This document shows, piece by piece, positions 45,600-58,311 of a stretch of 64,000 nucleotides of DNA. Source of the stretch: Liolophura sinensis (Eukaryota > Mollusca > Polyplacophora > Chitonida > Chitonidae); the NCBI RefSeq assembly GCF_032854445.1, contig NC_088302.1, positions 15,559,338-15,623,337 of the forward strand, read 5' to 3'. Made by a program: the position numbers and the translations under genes. Positions within the stretch are counted from its first letter, which is position 1, and every line of letters starts with the position of its first letter. The notes under the pieces are model-generated. The model was not told where the DNA came from. It searched no databases and saw nothing but the letters and a program-made list of their open reading frames with translations.

Positions 45600-46850
45600 A
45601 ATTTTATCTATGGAATGTTTACAGTTTTCAGTTTTGCACACCATCTGCACACTGGTGTTGTGAACTGCCATAGTCTATACTTTCTTTCTTTCTGAATTCT
45701 TTCAGTACAAATTGAGGAACGGTGGTCTCAACATTTTTTGGTGTTTCTTGCATATAGTGTATCTATCAGCTTTGCTCACTTTGTCAAAAGATTATTACCT
45801 GGAAAGATAGCCACTGTCTCCCAAAATAATGCCATTTGCAACTTGCACAGATGTTTATGATTTTACCTGGAAAACAGTTTGTCAGTGTCAATTTGCATGC
45901 AGGACGGCAAAGTCCAGAAAAGCTTACAATGATTAATGTACAAATAAATTCGGTTTATTCAGGCTCAGAATCAAACCGTTGACTTTATTTTCAATCGAGG
46001 CCTTTTGCTTCTTTACCATGCATTCTTCTTTATCACACGCTATAGCATTTGGGGGGAGGGGGAGACTGTTCATGCTGTTTTTGTCTAACATTTCAGTACA
46101 CCTCATATTTCTGTGTTGTTGTTCAATAAAACTGCTTCTGAAGTTCCAAATGTACATGTGTTTGTTCATTCAAAGGAGGAAGAGCCATTCACACGCATAA
46201 TGTATATGAAATCAACTGTAGTAAAGTGAAATTACTTACAGGCCTACTATTGATTTGCAAGAGTTTCGTAGCGTGAGAAATCAGTTAATAGCATGCCATT
46301 TTATGAATTTTATTAACTTGCCTACATGGTCACACCCTGCCTGGACACTGATACTGTGCCATCCCTTACGGTTCACATAGGCCGGTTCATCCTTGGATTG
46401 GGACTTGGATTCTTACATGAGTGCCGTTCACATAACCGACGACATCCGGGAATCCAACTAACTAATAAAAGCCTTCTTTCACATGCGTCAACATGCGTCG
46501 CCCACACATTAAACTTATCACGTTTGATGATGAGGGTTTCACACACACGAAATACAGTTCTAGATACTGTACTCTTGTCAACACATATTGTGTCACCGAT
46601 CACCTCCAAGGAACTTCCACTTGCTAAAAATCGAAGGGCAATTAAAATTTGTTTCTCTACAGACATATCACAGCTTAAGTGCGTGGGTCTCACCACGTCA
46701 TCATGGAGTAAGCCAACAAGAAACAAAATGGAATCTTTCCGAAAATGGTACCTTTGATGAATTTGCTCATCAGTGTTGTCTACATCAACTCTCTCCAGTA
46801 TTCCCTCGATTTGCGGGCATTGTTAATATTCATAAATGCTTATATTTATG
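45600..46850 (-). pseudogene. HARBI1-type nuclease of Harbinger, decayed
   Basis: This was the catalytic transposase. Reading the minus strand from about 46850: IHQRYHFRKDSILFLVGLL, then VEKQILIALRFLASGS and DKSTVSRTVFRVCETL, which is the helix-turn-helix part. After a frameshift the catalytic region reads [19 protein letters not shown] (46455-46399), where the family has VDGTH; the first catalytic aspartate is Asn here. Another frame gives [19 protein letters not shown] (about 46393-46337). After roughly 480 bases without recognisable coding, GIILGDSGYLSR (45835-45800) carries the second aspartate, and AVHNTSVQM near 45670 may be a trace of the C-terminal LHN block. The glutamate-bearing IER.FG block was not found. 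The gene is dead. Confidence 0.88.
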
Positions 46851-46894
46851 CCATCATCACTACTATATAGGCCTAAATATTTAAGTTAAATTGA

Positions 46895-47048
46895 TAACGG
46901 AGACTACCTCCCTATGTTAACTTTAACGTTACGTTAACGTGATGTTAAAGTTAACAGCGCTTCCAGAAACGGGTAACGGCGCCGTTAAACTTAACGTCAC
47001 ATTAAGCTCAGCTTAACCAGTCGTTAAAAGTTAACGACGTTTTGAACA
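46895..47048. repeat. Harbinger right subterminal region, GTTAACG-rich
   Basis: GTTAAC, TTAACG and CGTTAA words recur about a dozen times in both orientations (for example CTTTAACGTTACGTTAACGTG at 46921-46941). The left end at 43425-43500 has fewer copies (TTTAACGCTACGTTAA, CCGTTAAG). These are likely binding sites for the Myb-like protein. Confidence 0.75.
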
Positions 47049-48684
47049 ACAATCGCGAAGCAATTTGTACAGATTAATTCCAAAACAAGAGTGTCTTAAG
47101 GGTCGCTCACTAAAAATGCCCTCCTACGCATTTTGTTTTTCTTGGCAGAGACACATGAATGAAATCTTCACGACCAAGGCAGGATTCGACTCATAACCGA
47201 GATGGGATTACGGTTAAGGTGTAAACTTAAGTGAAAAATTCTCACAAGTACACTATGATTGAGAAACAGACCGGAGGCCTCCGGAGTACGGAGTGTAGCA
47301 TTTCAGACAAACGACGCGTGTTTGATTTAGGGACATGATCTTTCAATTATCAGAGAAGATGGATGCATAGACATTTATTTAAGAACATACACTATGATTA
47401 GTACACTCCTGTTTGCTTCAAACAGGGGGGGATAATCAGCATTTTCTCCAGACAGAAATAAAGGATAAATGACACAAGCTTTGAGCTGGTTTGGGTTCAG
47501 GAACCCACATAACATGAACTTTCTCTTTCGCTAAGCGCATTTGTCGGCAGAGCAGACTTTTAGGTCTTTGTGCTATCTAATGATGACCTATCCAGACAAT
47601 TATGTAATCGTATGAGAATGTATGAGAATCCCCGCCAACTAAACGGCCTATACCAGGAAATCACAAGGTAACAGATTTACCTCGTTCATATGTAGATAAT
47701 ACACCATTTTGAGACAACAGACAGCCGTCTGGGTAGTATAGTATATGATTTACAAGCACGCGTAGGGCTGGGGGGTGGGGGTGTAGGAGAGGAGGGGATA
47801 TACAGATCTGATATCGGTTTATTTTCAGTTATAACTCATAACTGGTTAACCCGAAAAATTGTCAGAGGTGACAAGAAATTCCAACAGTGTTGTTCATCTA
47901 CTTTAAAAGTAGCGGACAGGGTTGTGGAATGGCATGAGTTTGGAGAATTTGAAAAATGTGTTTAATCAGTTTTCAACAAATCTATCCAGTTATCGTACAG
48001 GGATTCTAATCACCTACCGGTCACGTCACATTCATATGAATCCTGTCAAATCTCTTGTCCGAACAGGTTGATCATTAGATCTGTTGAAGGTATGACACAT
48101 GTTAGATGCAGGAATTACCAGATACTGAACCAACAATCTGGGGAAACGATGGATTCCGTTTCCCTTTATCGTTGTACCGTGAGGGATGGCCACTACCCTG
48201 TTCTGTTTTTCATCCACCAATCACAATCAAGTCTAAAACACGTCTGAGAATCACAAACAAGACTTAAGCATCTCTGTCCAACATTCACAAGTCTTCATCC
48301 TTGTGCTAAAGAAAGACACTTGAACAAATCGTCGCTTGGGCTGCGCATAAGAAGGATATTCCAAACGTCATGTACACATATCTATTTTATTCATCTACTT
48401 TTCCTTGATAGTCGTTTTCTTTTTGAAACTGCATGAAAGTATTTAAAGACCTTTGAATTAGATTCCTACAGATATATACAATTCACAAATATCGAAAAAG
48501 TCCCCCATTTCATTGGTTACACGTGGTTACATAACAACTTCAACCGCATTCCACGTCATTCCGCAGACGATCTGTCTCTGTGAGCAGTTTAACAATCGAC
48601 CAGAGCGACAGAGGGGGGGGGGGGGGGGTGATTTCCGGTCTAGTTGCCAGGGGTCCTTTGTGTCTGTGTACTAATTATTTGTTT

Positions 48685-48732
48685 ATATGTTTGATTGATG
48701 TGTTACGCCATACTGAAGAATATTTAACGGAA
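48685..48732 (-). mobile_element. SINE-A 3' fragment, minus
   Basis: TTGATTGATGTGTTACGCCAT.CTGAAGAATATTTAAC, only the shared tail end. Confidence 0.7.
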
Positions 48733-48815
48733 ACCCATGTCTATATAATATTACGGCAAGGAAAGTAATTCTTTAAAATAATGAGTAAACCAGGGTGTAA
48801 TGGCATCAGCAAACC

Positions 48816-48905
48816 TCTCTATTTATTTATTTATTTATTTATGTGGTGTTTTACGATTTACTCAGGGATATTCCACTGACACGACAGCGGCAAGTAATAT
48901 GGTAG
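48816..48905 (-). mobile_element. SINE-A 3' fragment, minus
   Basis: (TTTA)n then GTGGTGTTTTACGATTTACTCAGG.ATATTCCACTGACACGACAGCGGCAAGTAATATGG. Confidence 0.75.
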
Positions 48906-49079
48906 GAAATATCATATCAAACTGTCATTTCTAGCCATCACAGTTATACTTGTTTTGTTTCTGAACCAAAGGTTTAGAACTACATTACATCAGTCAACCC
49001 AGCACACATGCGTACTTCTCTATACGTCTTAAAAATGTTTACTTTTCGACCCGCGGTTGATGTTGAAACGACTTCACCC

Positions 49080-49570
49080 ACTGGCATCTTAAAATCTTAC
49101 TCACTATGAAGCTCACTATGTGCTCGTAAAAGTTGAACCAGACTGTGAATAACATTTTCAAGCAATTTCTTTCTCACGAGTTGCCCTAGAATTCATTCAC
49201 ATCCAACCAAAGGAGAAAACAAAGCTGTGCTGATCGAGGCCCCAGCTCTCTGTGAGCAATTTCACATTTCCCTTGGCCCAAAAGGCAGGCCGACATGTTC
49301 CTTTAAGGGAGTGCTTTAGTAGCGGAATGTGAACAGTTTGTGGACTGTAACAAATTGTTGGCTTCCTGCTGGAGGTAATACCGCTTACAGAAGCCACCAA
49401 AATGAAATTTACGGGAAAACGTATGCCGAGAAGGTACACTTTTAAAGAAGTTCTGTTAGGTTAATGAAGTCTCAATGTCCAGAAGACGTGGGAGCATTAG
49501 CCCATGACTAAATAGCAACCGGCTGTGGGCATGTCATTAAACACACTTCACAAAGGAAGAAGGTTGGAAC
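49080..49570. repeat. R2 array, F block 2
   Basis: Aligns with 34140-34660 in the same orientation; see that entry for anchors. Confidence 0.8.
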
Positions 49571-49599
49571 AGAAGGCACTTTACTGCAGTTATGTAATT

Positions 49600-51449
49600 T
49601 TAGCCTCACTAAGCGTTTCTCTTTCTTGATAGATACACATGAACATTGAACAAAACATGGAGTAAATATCTTTCACAACGAAGACTGCATTAGACCCATA
49701 CTGGGATGCGTTTCTAGTTAACAGTCAAACATAAGTGAACAATCTCATAAGTATGGTATCTTAGGGGTATGGAGTGCAGCACTTCAGACAAACGGCTGGG
49801 CTGGGGCGCTTGCTCCTTTGAATTCAACAAAGCTATGTATACATTGCTTTGTGAGAGACAGTTTGTAAAGCCTTTAGTACGAAATGTAAAAACCATTACA
49901 TCAGAAGTCAGTCCCCAATACAACAGTAATAGAATCACAAATACTCTACACATGCTATATACTATGCACAACTGTTTACGTTTGCACACTACTGTATGCA
50001 GTAATTACCATAGGTATATTTACAGACACAAGTCAAGACAACCTTAGGCAAACTAAGAATTATTATGATCTGTCATCGTATCACAGATGGGCAAAACATC
50101 ACAGGTGGGTCAGTGGTTCACATGATTCAATATATTTTCGTGTGACACAACACTATTTCAGCTAGAGTCAGATCGAATCGTTACTAACTTAATTCAAGTA
50201 ACTCAGAGTTACGTTCTAAGCGAGCCCCCACACTAGCAACCCAAAGTATGGGAGAATAAGGCAGTTGGCTGTTTGCTCGGTTTAGTTTAAAATGATCAGC
50301 GAAAAGAGTTTACGGAACAAGCAAAGTCGCCATAATTCGGCTGTATGTCTGACACAGGTCGGCATAGTTGCTAAGAGGGAGTCATTACACTCATGGGATA
50401 TTGTTCATTTTCCATGGCCCAGATACTTCTGACGTTTAATCTGTCATGCATCTATGGCCGGTCAGATGTTCAGTACACTATTAATGACTAACTTAGCGCA
50501 AATGTTTTGGGGAAACACTTCAGTATATGCTTTTTGAAGCTAGCGGCCACTGGACGACTTCATGTTGGTAACATGTTGCATTTGCCGAACCTTGCAACCT
50601 CTGCTTTGTCTACATACAACAGTCCAGTTCTCAACTAGTCTCAAGGCTGTTTTTGTATTTGTAAGTGATCTTAATTTGATCAGCGATGACAACGCTGTGT
50701 TGAACTCCAAACATTTTAAAGAATTTAAATCACAGCGTTCAAGAGTAAAGGTAAATATGCCAACCAGTGCTTTCTTTTTTATTTTCTTGGGAATACTGAA
50801 AGTCATATATCGCCAGGTATACTTTGCGCTTTAATTGTCTTATATTGTTCTTTAACCTCAACAAATGGATCTACCTTTGAAATGAAGCTTTGTGCAAGGA
50901 TGTATGTAGAGCCTATCTCCGTTGATACAAAATTAATCACCGTCAGGAATTACATATAATTTCCTACGATGATAAAACAGGACCAGCTAGAATATTTGCT
51001 GAAATGTAACTCGAATTCGCGGTAGCGTGTCTAGGCCTCTTTCATGGTGCAATGTACCAAAGAGTCACCAACAAACCATCGTTTTCCTTCTTTTTTGTTA
51101 CCACACCAGTAGCGCTGTCGGTTAGAGATCCGGAATCTGAGTCTCAGTAATTTTGCAGTACAGAAAAACGTATGCATTCTAAAAACAAAAGATTTTGATA
51201 AGAAAACTGCCCCTTTGTTTGTTGGTGCTAAAATGGAGCTCCCCGCAAAAAATAAAAAACAAGGTTTATCATTGTTGCTGCAAAATATGAATAAATATGA
51301 GGGCACCTTTTCATTGATAAATACATTGTATGTATATACAAAGATCAGCAAAGCATGGGTTAGCCTTCAACGCAAATGGTATCAAACTATGGAGTGATAC
51401 TTAATCACCCGGAGCAAACTTCGGTCTCCAAATTCTGAAGCTTAAATCC
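49600..51449 (+). repeat. R2 array, G and A blocks 2
   Basis: G at 49600-49800 (GGAGTGCAGCACTTCAGACAAACG). A segment at 49920-50060 with CTACACATGCTATATACTATGCACAACTG recurs at 61830-61950. The A block is at 50060-50960. A segment at 51055-51340 matches 40490-40800. Confidence 0.8.
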
Positions 51450-52080
51450 GTTACTCTGAAAAGTTACGCAAGGTTGGAGAACACTGTCAGCAGATCTGGA
51501 CAGTCGCAGATTCCAGATGATCCCGATTTTCTTACGCTACAATCCTAGCAGAGACCACTTGGGAGGGCAACTGTAGCGGCCAATTTCTAGAGCACATCAA
51601 ACTGTCGCAGTATAATCACGTGTCATGATGGGGTAAATCCTCTAGGGCTCAAGGCATAGTTCATATTCAGGGAAATATAAAAGAATAAACTGCGACTCAT
51701 TGTTTGCTGGCACGCATATCAATCATTCAATTCCATATCGGAAGTAGATTGACAATTTCAGGATGCATCATATAAAAATGGAATCTAAAGAATAATTCCG
51801 CTGCCTGTCAAACATCATTGCGACTCGGGACTTCAGGGCATGATGATTACGTGAGGGAAAAACTTCTGGTCTCAGCAAAAAAAATCACCCGATCCTGGAG
51901 TTGAGATTTCCATATTCCATGAATTTCCGTGATCAATGCATTTGACATGGAAATTGATTAGCTATAAAGGCTGCCAAAATTAGTTTTGTGGTCCTCGGAG
52001 GCTATGGGGAAATAGACCCGAGGTTTAGTTGAGTAAGGGATTGGATGGCAGACCGACTTGCTTGCAGACTTGCTTATCGC
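51450..52080 (+). repeat. R2 array, B block 2
   Basis: Nearly identical to B block 1 up to about 51985. It then continues with GGCTGCCAAAATTAGTTTTG and GACCCGAGGTTTAGTTGAGTAAGGGATTGGATGGC, shared with B block 3 but altered in B block 1. Confidence 0.92.
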
Positions 52081-53659
52081 TTCACAATTGGAAAACACAC
52101 AACTGGTCACCTGACTTAAGAGCAGACAGCAAGAAGAAGTATTACAAAGCAATGCCGCACAACCTCCCTTTGCTTATTGGCTGTGAAGCAAAAGACTACA
52201 GCTAGCAGCGTAAATCCAGAGCAGCGATAAGTGTGATATTTGGCAAATGGTCACTTGTATAATCCAGTCTCTGGTCAATTTACTTCAGGTAGGGTTTTCA
52301 GTATTGATTCAGAAATAAAATAAGATATAACAGGAACAGTAAAACACACATAAAACAGTGGCAATGGGAACAATGTCTGTCGACGTTAAAAATACAATGC
52401 TGATAAAGTTTTCCACTCTAAATGTTATTTCACCGGTATAATAAATAATGCTATGCTATTACATCGCTGTACGTTGTTCTCTTCTGTGCAATGTACAAGA
52501 TTACTTCTCTAGTGTATACAACAGTCATTTCGTACACTCCCAAACTCACCATGTCGGAAATCGACAAAAATCGCTGTTCTCGGTGTTTGCTGATGATTTT
52601 GACATTTTTATGCAAGCCCTTCGCAATAAAGATCACAAATAAAGTTCCCCAAAAACATCCACAAAGCGCGGTCAATTCCAGCATAAAAGGATTAATTTCA
52701 AAATTATTGTCACATTTTCTTTAACATACTCGTTTTACTCTCCACTGGCCTATTACAAGACTATGTTATCGATACAGAACACATGGTAATGCGAGATATT
52801 GAGAGAAAAAATTCGTTGAACGCAGACCATTAATAACAGCGAATATTTCAACGCCTTTTCTGCGTTTTTGTCATTTCTGAGCCGAATCGTGGGGGGAAAA
52901 AATGCAGACTGAATCCAGTGAATTGGATTTAGAACCAGGGTTTTTTTCTATAAATAACTCATAGGATAAAATTCTGAATTTAACGGCCTTTGGCAGTTCG
53001 GACTGGATTTACTGCCTCTTTGGATAGTTAAAAATGCCCATATTATGGGGATTAAGTGACGTTTAGTGACTTACTGGGGAATTTAAGAGACTATTGAACA
53101 AAAGGAGAAAATTGAAAGTTAAGCGTTTCGATAACGTTAATGGTGCTCAGAAGGCTCAGAGCGAAGCTTTAACCGTGATTTACGGTGATATCAATGACCG
53201 GTAAATAGTGTAATATGCCGACGGTGAGCTATTTGTGACCAAATGGGTATTGTACTGGCTCTTCAAGATGGGAGGTCTTATCCGGGAAATGGGTCTCTGC
53301 ATAGGCTCGCATGATCACGGTGTACTTTTAGCCACTCACAAATTTACCTGGATACAAGAATATATTGTATCTCAATGACAACATTTTTGCTCATATGTTA
53401 CCAACAATATCTACAGTATCTTGGGAACACCAACTAATAACGGGATTCATAACAATAATTCTGTACTTAATATGCACTATGAATGCAAGTAAACTGTTTT
53501 CCTAAAGCGGTAACCAACCACAGGTTATGCCATGAGCACATTAACAGAAAAAATAACACAGTATGTCAACCGAGGGACAGTGAACCTGTTCAAAATCATC
53601 TCCGGAAAGTCTTAACCAAGTTGAAATTAGAAATTTGCGTCCGTCCTAGAATATACTGA
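52081..53659. repeat. R2 array, I block 2
   Basis: GCAATGCCGCACAACCTCCCTTTGCT (52151), TTTGGCAAATGGTCAC (52240) and GCTGATGATTTTGACATTTTTATG (52588) recur at 63453, 63534 and 63805. Bases 52330-52440 match 38960-39065 and 58976-59090, which precede A in other units, so block order is not constant. Confidence 0.75.
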
Positions 53660-53993
53660 TACCGGAGAATTAAGGGAACACGTATGCTGAGAAGGGTTTC
53701 TATGACGACAGAAAAATGGTGTCTCCATTTCCGAGCATTAGCCAATGTCTTATCTCGCCTGCTTGTAGTCTTATCTTTAGAAACACTTCGGACAGCAAAA
53801 AAGTTGAAGATGAAAAAACTTTTGCGCAGATAATGTAATTTTAGAATTTCCCCTTTTTTGAAGACACATATGAATGTAATAATTTAGACGGAGAGGTGAA
53901 AAATCTCTCAAGTACGGAATAGTTGAGGAAAAACAGAGGCACTGGAAGTGCAGCATTTTAGACAAACAACAGTAAATTAGTTTAGGGGCATGA
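53660..53993. repeat. R2 array, F remnant and G block 3
   Basis: GAGAATTAAGGGAACACGTATGCTGAGAAGG matches the end of F block 1. AAGTGCAGCATTTTAGACAAACAAC is G. Confidence 0.75.
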
Positions 53994-56058
53994 TCTTTCA
54001 ATTAGTAGAAAAGATACATGTAAACACGTTTATTCAAAGGACTACGCTATGCACATTACCCTTATGTTTGTCCCAAAAATGCGCAGATAATTGGCACTTA
54101 CTGACGATAGAAATAAAGCATCAATGACATAAGCTTTGACCTAGTCCATCTGGGCCCAGGAACCCACATCACATGAACGTCCACCTTTGCAAATAGCATG
54201 TGTGGGCAGAGCAGTGTCTTTTAGGTCTTGGTGGTATCTCATGTCAACCACCCACGGCTAATCGGTCTAGACCAGGGATGAATTAAGTAACAGATTTCCG
54301 TTCTTGAAGTGTAGATAATACACCATTTTGAGACAACTGACAGTCGTCCAAGTGGTATAGTGGGTGGTTGACCGACACAATTCGAACTGGGTCTATGCGT
54401 CGAAAAAGACATTCGTATACGGCCGTCAACGAAAATGGAAGTTCCAGGTTAAAAATCGCATTGCCAATTCCCAAAACGGCGGAAACACCGATCACCCTGC
54501 TGTGTTAGTAAGAAAATGTTTTCAGAACGAAATAGGACGCAATCATGCAAAGAACAGCAGTCAGCAGGTTTCAATGATGTTGGGAAGGAATGTTCTAGGC
54601 GAATAAGTGAAATCAGTTTTCATATCGTTTGCAGTGCAAGTACATAAGTTGTCGATAATGAAATATATATCTCAGTTGTGCTTTGACTGCATCTGTTTAA
54701 GCATTCAACGTTGCGAACTAAATCAACACGATCAACATATTGCCGCTATCCCTAAGTTAAGCCGAATTAGACAAAGCCATGAAACAGATTCTCTGCGCTC
54801 TGTCCACAATTACATACAAGTGAATTGTACTCATTGTAAAGCTTAAGAAACTTAGAGCCAAGGCAATTGATGGGAAAAAACCTGGACAAACTGGCTATTG
54901 CTGTAATAACCTACGACGTGGATTGAAATCGTCGCCTAACACGCAGGATGTAACAAATTCTACTAGGCGAGACAGGTACACACCATTTACAGGGCACTTC
55001 AGTATATTGCCATATAAGAAGAACTGACAATTTTAAAATTGAAAGTATCCCCCTTGTCGTAAAGTCTGCGAGACAGAGGTGTGAGGTTTGGTGACATACC
55101 AATATGGGATAGGAGAACTCTTACTAGCAGGTCAGCCAAACACACAGAGGAACACCGGTAGACTAGAAGTCTTTACATAACTTCCAGAAAATAAAGTTAT
55201 TTAAATTCGAGGGTTAACCTGAATCACAGAAGCGTTACATCGGACAGAACCAGAACCGTGTACCATTTTTACAAGTTCAGAATACGTCTGAGAATCACGG
55301 ATAGGAAGTCAGGCAGACCAGGAAACGGTCATGAAAGAGTGTCTTAAGGGTGAGTTAAAACGTCAGCCACGACGACTACCACATAAACACATCTGACCCA
55401 CAGAACAAAAGATGACCAATTTTTATTGTTCTCGACAATGGCATGATAAGTAAAGATCCGCAAATAAGTCGTTGCTACGGCTGCGCATAAATAAAAACGA
55501 TATAACACAAACGTCTTAAATACATACATTATTCTTAAGATCTACCTTTCGTTGATAAAAGTTCTCCTAAGTACATGAATGTAGGTTAAATTCGTAAATG
55601 AAATGCGCACAAATATATGCAAATGACTGGGTGTTTCAAGGCTCCAACAGACTTTTTACGGCCCTACTCAAAGATGCTGTACGTACTTGGGCAGGTGTGG
55701 TTGTTTCTCCTTTTGTCGTGTATACATGTAGCGTTACGCCTCATGAAGCTAAACAGTACCGTGTAGGTACATGTACGACAGGTTTATAGTGTAGTTTAGT
55801 ACACTTCTCACAGACAGACAGATCTATACCTTTAACAAAGGCCTTCAATAAACCTGGGGCAAGTAAAATTCGTCCTTGCAAAGTCAAGCTTAAACACCAA
55901 GGCTTCAGCACACCCAACAAATGTCAAAGTCATCACTGACATCTGTGTCTAATTGCAGCACAAACCACAGCAGTGGCTAAAATAGGAAATATAGATGTGG
56001 AAATGCAGTATAATATTACCTGCTCTTTCCCACCTTCACCACGTTTGGGTACAGTATA
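53994..56058. repeat. R2 C-H-D segment left of the gap (contig end?)
   Basis: C at 54150-54350, H at 54400-54720, D at 55250-56058. The whole 2065 bases are repeated right of the N run with scattered single-base differences and an 11-base deletion. Open frames here (for example 54364-54606) are broken in the H copies at 5.0 and 35.3 kb, so they are not genes. Confidence 0.95.
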
Positions 56059-56258
56059 NNNNNNNNNNNNNNNNNNNNNNNNNNNNNNNNNNNNNNNNNN
56101 NNNNNNNNNNNNNNNNNNNNNNNNNNNNNNNNNNNNNNNNNNNNNNNNNNNNNNNNNNNNNNNNNNNNNNNNNNNNNNNNNNNNNNNNNNNNNNNNNNNN
56201 NNNNNNNNNNNNNNNNNNNNNNNNNNNNNNNNNNNNNNNNNNNNNNNNNNNNNNNNNN
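56059..56258. other. assembly gap, 200 N
   Basis: Exactly 200 undetermined bases, a placeholder length. Sequence on both sides is a copy of the same segment. Confidence 1.
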
Positions 56259-58311
56259 TCTTTCAATTAGTAGAAAAGATACATGTAAACACGTTTATTC
56301 AAAGGACTACGCTATGCACATTACCCTTATGTTTGTCCCAAAAATGCGCAGATAATTGGCACTTACTGACGATAGAAATAAAGCATTAATGACATAAGCT
56401 TTGACCTAGTCCATCTGGGCCCAGGAACCCACATCACATGAACGTCCACCTTTGCAAATAGCATGTGTGGGCAGAGCAGTGTCTTTTAGGTCTTGGTGGT
56501 ATCTCATGTCAACCACCCACGGCTAATCGGTCTAGACCAGGGATGAATTAAGTAACAGATTTCCGTTCTTGAAGTGTAGATAATACACCATTTTGAGACA
56601 ACTGGACAGTCGTCCAAGTGGTATAGTGGGTGGTTGACCGACACAATTCGAACTGGGTCTATGCGTCGAAAAAGACATTCGTATACGGCCGTCAACGAAA
56701 ATGGACGTTCCAGGTTAAAAATCGCATTGCCAATTCCCAAAACGGCGGAAACACCGATCACCCTGCTGTGTTAGTAAGAAAATGTTTTCAGAACGAAATA
56801 GGACGCAATCATGCAAAGAACAGCAGTCAGCAGGTTTCAATGATGTGGGAAGGAATGTTCTAGGCGAATAAGCGAAATCAGTATTCATATCGTTTGCAGT
56901 GTAAGTACATAATGAAATATATATCTCAGTTGTGCTTTGACTGCATCTGTTTAAGCATTCAACGTTGCGAACTAAATCAACACGATCAACATATTGCCGC
57001 TATCCCTAAGTTAAGCCGAATTAGACAAAGCCATGAAACAGATTCTCTGCGCTTTGTCCACAATTACATACAAGTGAATTGTACTCATTGTAAAGCTTAA
57101 GAAACTTAGGGCGAAGGCAATTGATGGAAAAAACCTGGACAAACTGGCCATTGCTGTAATAACCTACGACGTGGATTGAAATCGTCGCCTAACACGCAGG
57201 ATCTAACAAATTCTACTAGGCGAGACAGGTACACACCATTTACAGGGCACTTCAGTATATTGCCATATAAGAACAACTGACAATTTTAAAATTGAAAGTA
57301 TCCCCCTTGTCGTAAAGTCTGGGAGACAGAGGTGTGAGGTTTGGTGACATACCAATATGGGATAGGAGAACTTTTACTAGCAGGTCAGCCTAACACACAG
57401 AGGAACACCGGTAGACTAGAAGTCTTTACATAACTTCCAGAAAATAAAGTTGTTTAAATTCGAGGGTTAACCTGAATCACAGAAGCGTTACATCGGACAG
57501 AACCAGAACCGTGTACCATTTTTACAAGTTCAGAATACGTCTGAGAATCACGGACAGGAAGTCAGGCAGACCAGGAAACGGTCATGAAAGAATGCCTTAA
57601 GGGTGAGTTAAAACGTCAGCCACGACGACTACCACATAAACACATCTGACCCACAGAACAAAAGATGACCAATTTTTATTGTTCTCGACAACGGCATGAT
57701 AAGTAAATATCCGCAAATAAGTCGTTGCTACGACTGCGCATAAATAAAAACGATATAACACAAACGTCTTAAATACATACATTATTCTTAAGATCTACCT
57801 TTCGTTGATAAAAGTTCTCCTAAGTGCATGAATGTAGGTTAAATTCGTAAATGAAATGCCCACAAATATATGCAATGACTGGGTGTTTCAAGGTTCCAAC
57901 AGACTTTTTACGGCCTTACGCAAAGATGCTGTACGTACTTGGGCAGGTGTGGTTGTTTCTCCCCCTTGCCGTGTATACATGTAGCGTTACACCTCATGAA
58001 GCTAAACAGTACCGTGTAGGTACATGTACGACAGGTTTATAGTGTAGTTTAGTACACTTCTCACAGACAGACAGATCTATACCTTTAACAAAGGCCTTCA
58101 ATAAACCTGGGGCAAGTAAAATTCGTCCTTGCAAAGTCAAGCTTAAACACCAAGGCTTCAGCATACCCAAGAAAGGTCAAAGTTATCACTGACATCTGTG
58201 TCTAATTGCAGCACAAACCACAGCAGTGGCTAAAATAGGAAATATAGATGTGGAAATGCAGTATAATATTACCTGTTCTTTCCCACCTTCACCACGTTTG
58301 GGTACAGTATA
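56259..58311. repeat. R2 C-H-D segment right of the gap
   Basis: It corresponds base for base to 53994-56058, starting TCTTTCAATTAGTAGAAAAG and ending GGGTACAGTATA. Differences include AACTGGACAGTC for AACTGACAGTC, TGGACGTTCC for TGGAAGTTCC, and TACATAATGAAAT for TACATAAGTTGTCGATAATGAAAT. Confidence 0.97.

Larger units (their letters stand above)
43413..47048. mobile_element. PIF/Harbinger DNA transposon, decayed
   Basis: The ends are inverted: TGTTCAAAGCTCTGTTATTT at the left and, reversed, TGTTCAAAACGTCGTTAACT at the right, with further matches TTTTAACG.CT.GGTTAA inside. It carries the two genes typical of Harbinger elements, a Myb/SANT-like DNA-binding protein (plus, from 43630) and a HARBI1-type nuclease (minus, from about 46850), arranged convergently. 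R2 sequence resumes on the right (AAACAAGAGTGTCTTAAGGGT at 47085), so R2 was the target. No convincing 3-bp target duplication was found (AGG left, ACA right). Confidence 0.85.
47049..49079. repeat. R2 array, G, C and D blocks 2
   Basis: G at 47140-47325, C at 47490-47740 (GACAGCCGTCTGGGTAGTATAG) and D at 48200-48480 (GGCTGCGCATAAGAAGGATAT, TATCTATTTTATTCATCTAC). H and E are absent. A G16 run lies at 48613-48628. Confidence 0.75.

Noticed and set aside
40664-51397. Similar short frames at 40664-40897 and 51215-51397
   Set aside because: The DNA is homologous (R2), but the two translations diverge by frameshifts rather than by synonymous change.
54364-57100. Paired open frames repeated on both sides of the gap (for example 54364-54606 and 56630-56863)
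   Set aside because: They are shared only because the sequence itself is duplicated at the contig edge. In the other H and D copies the frames are broken, so nothing suggests coding selection.
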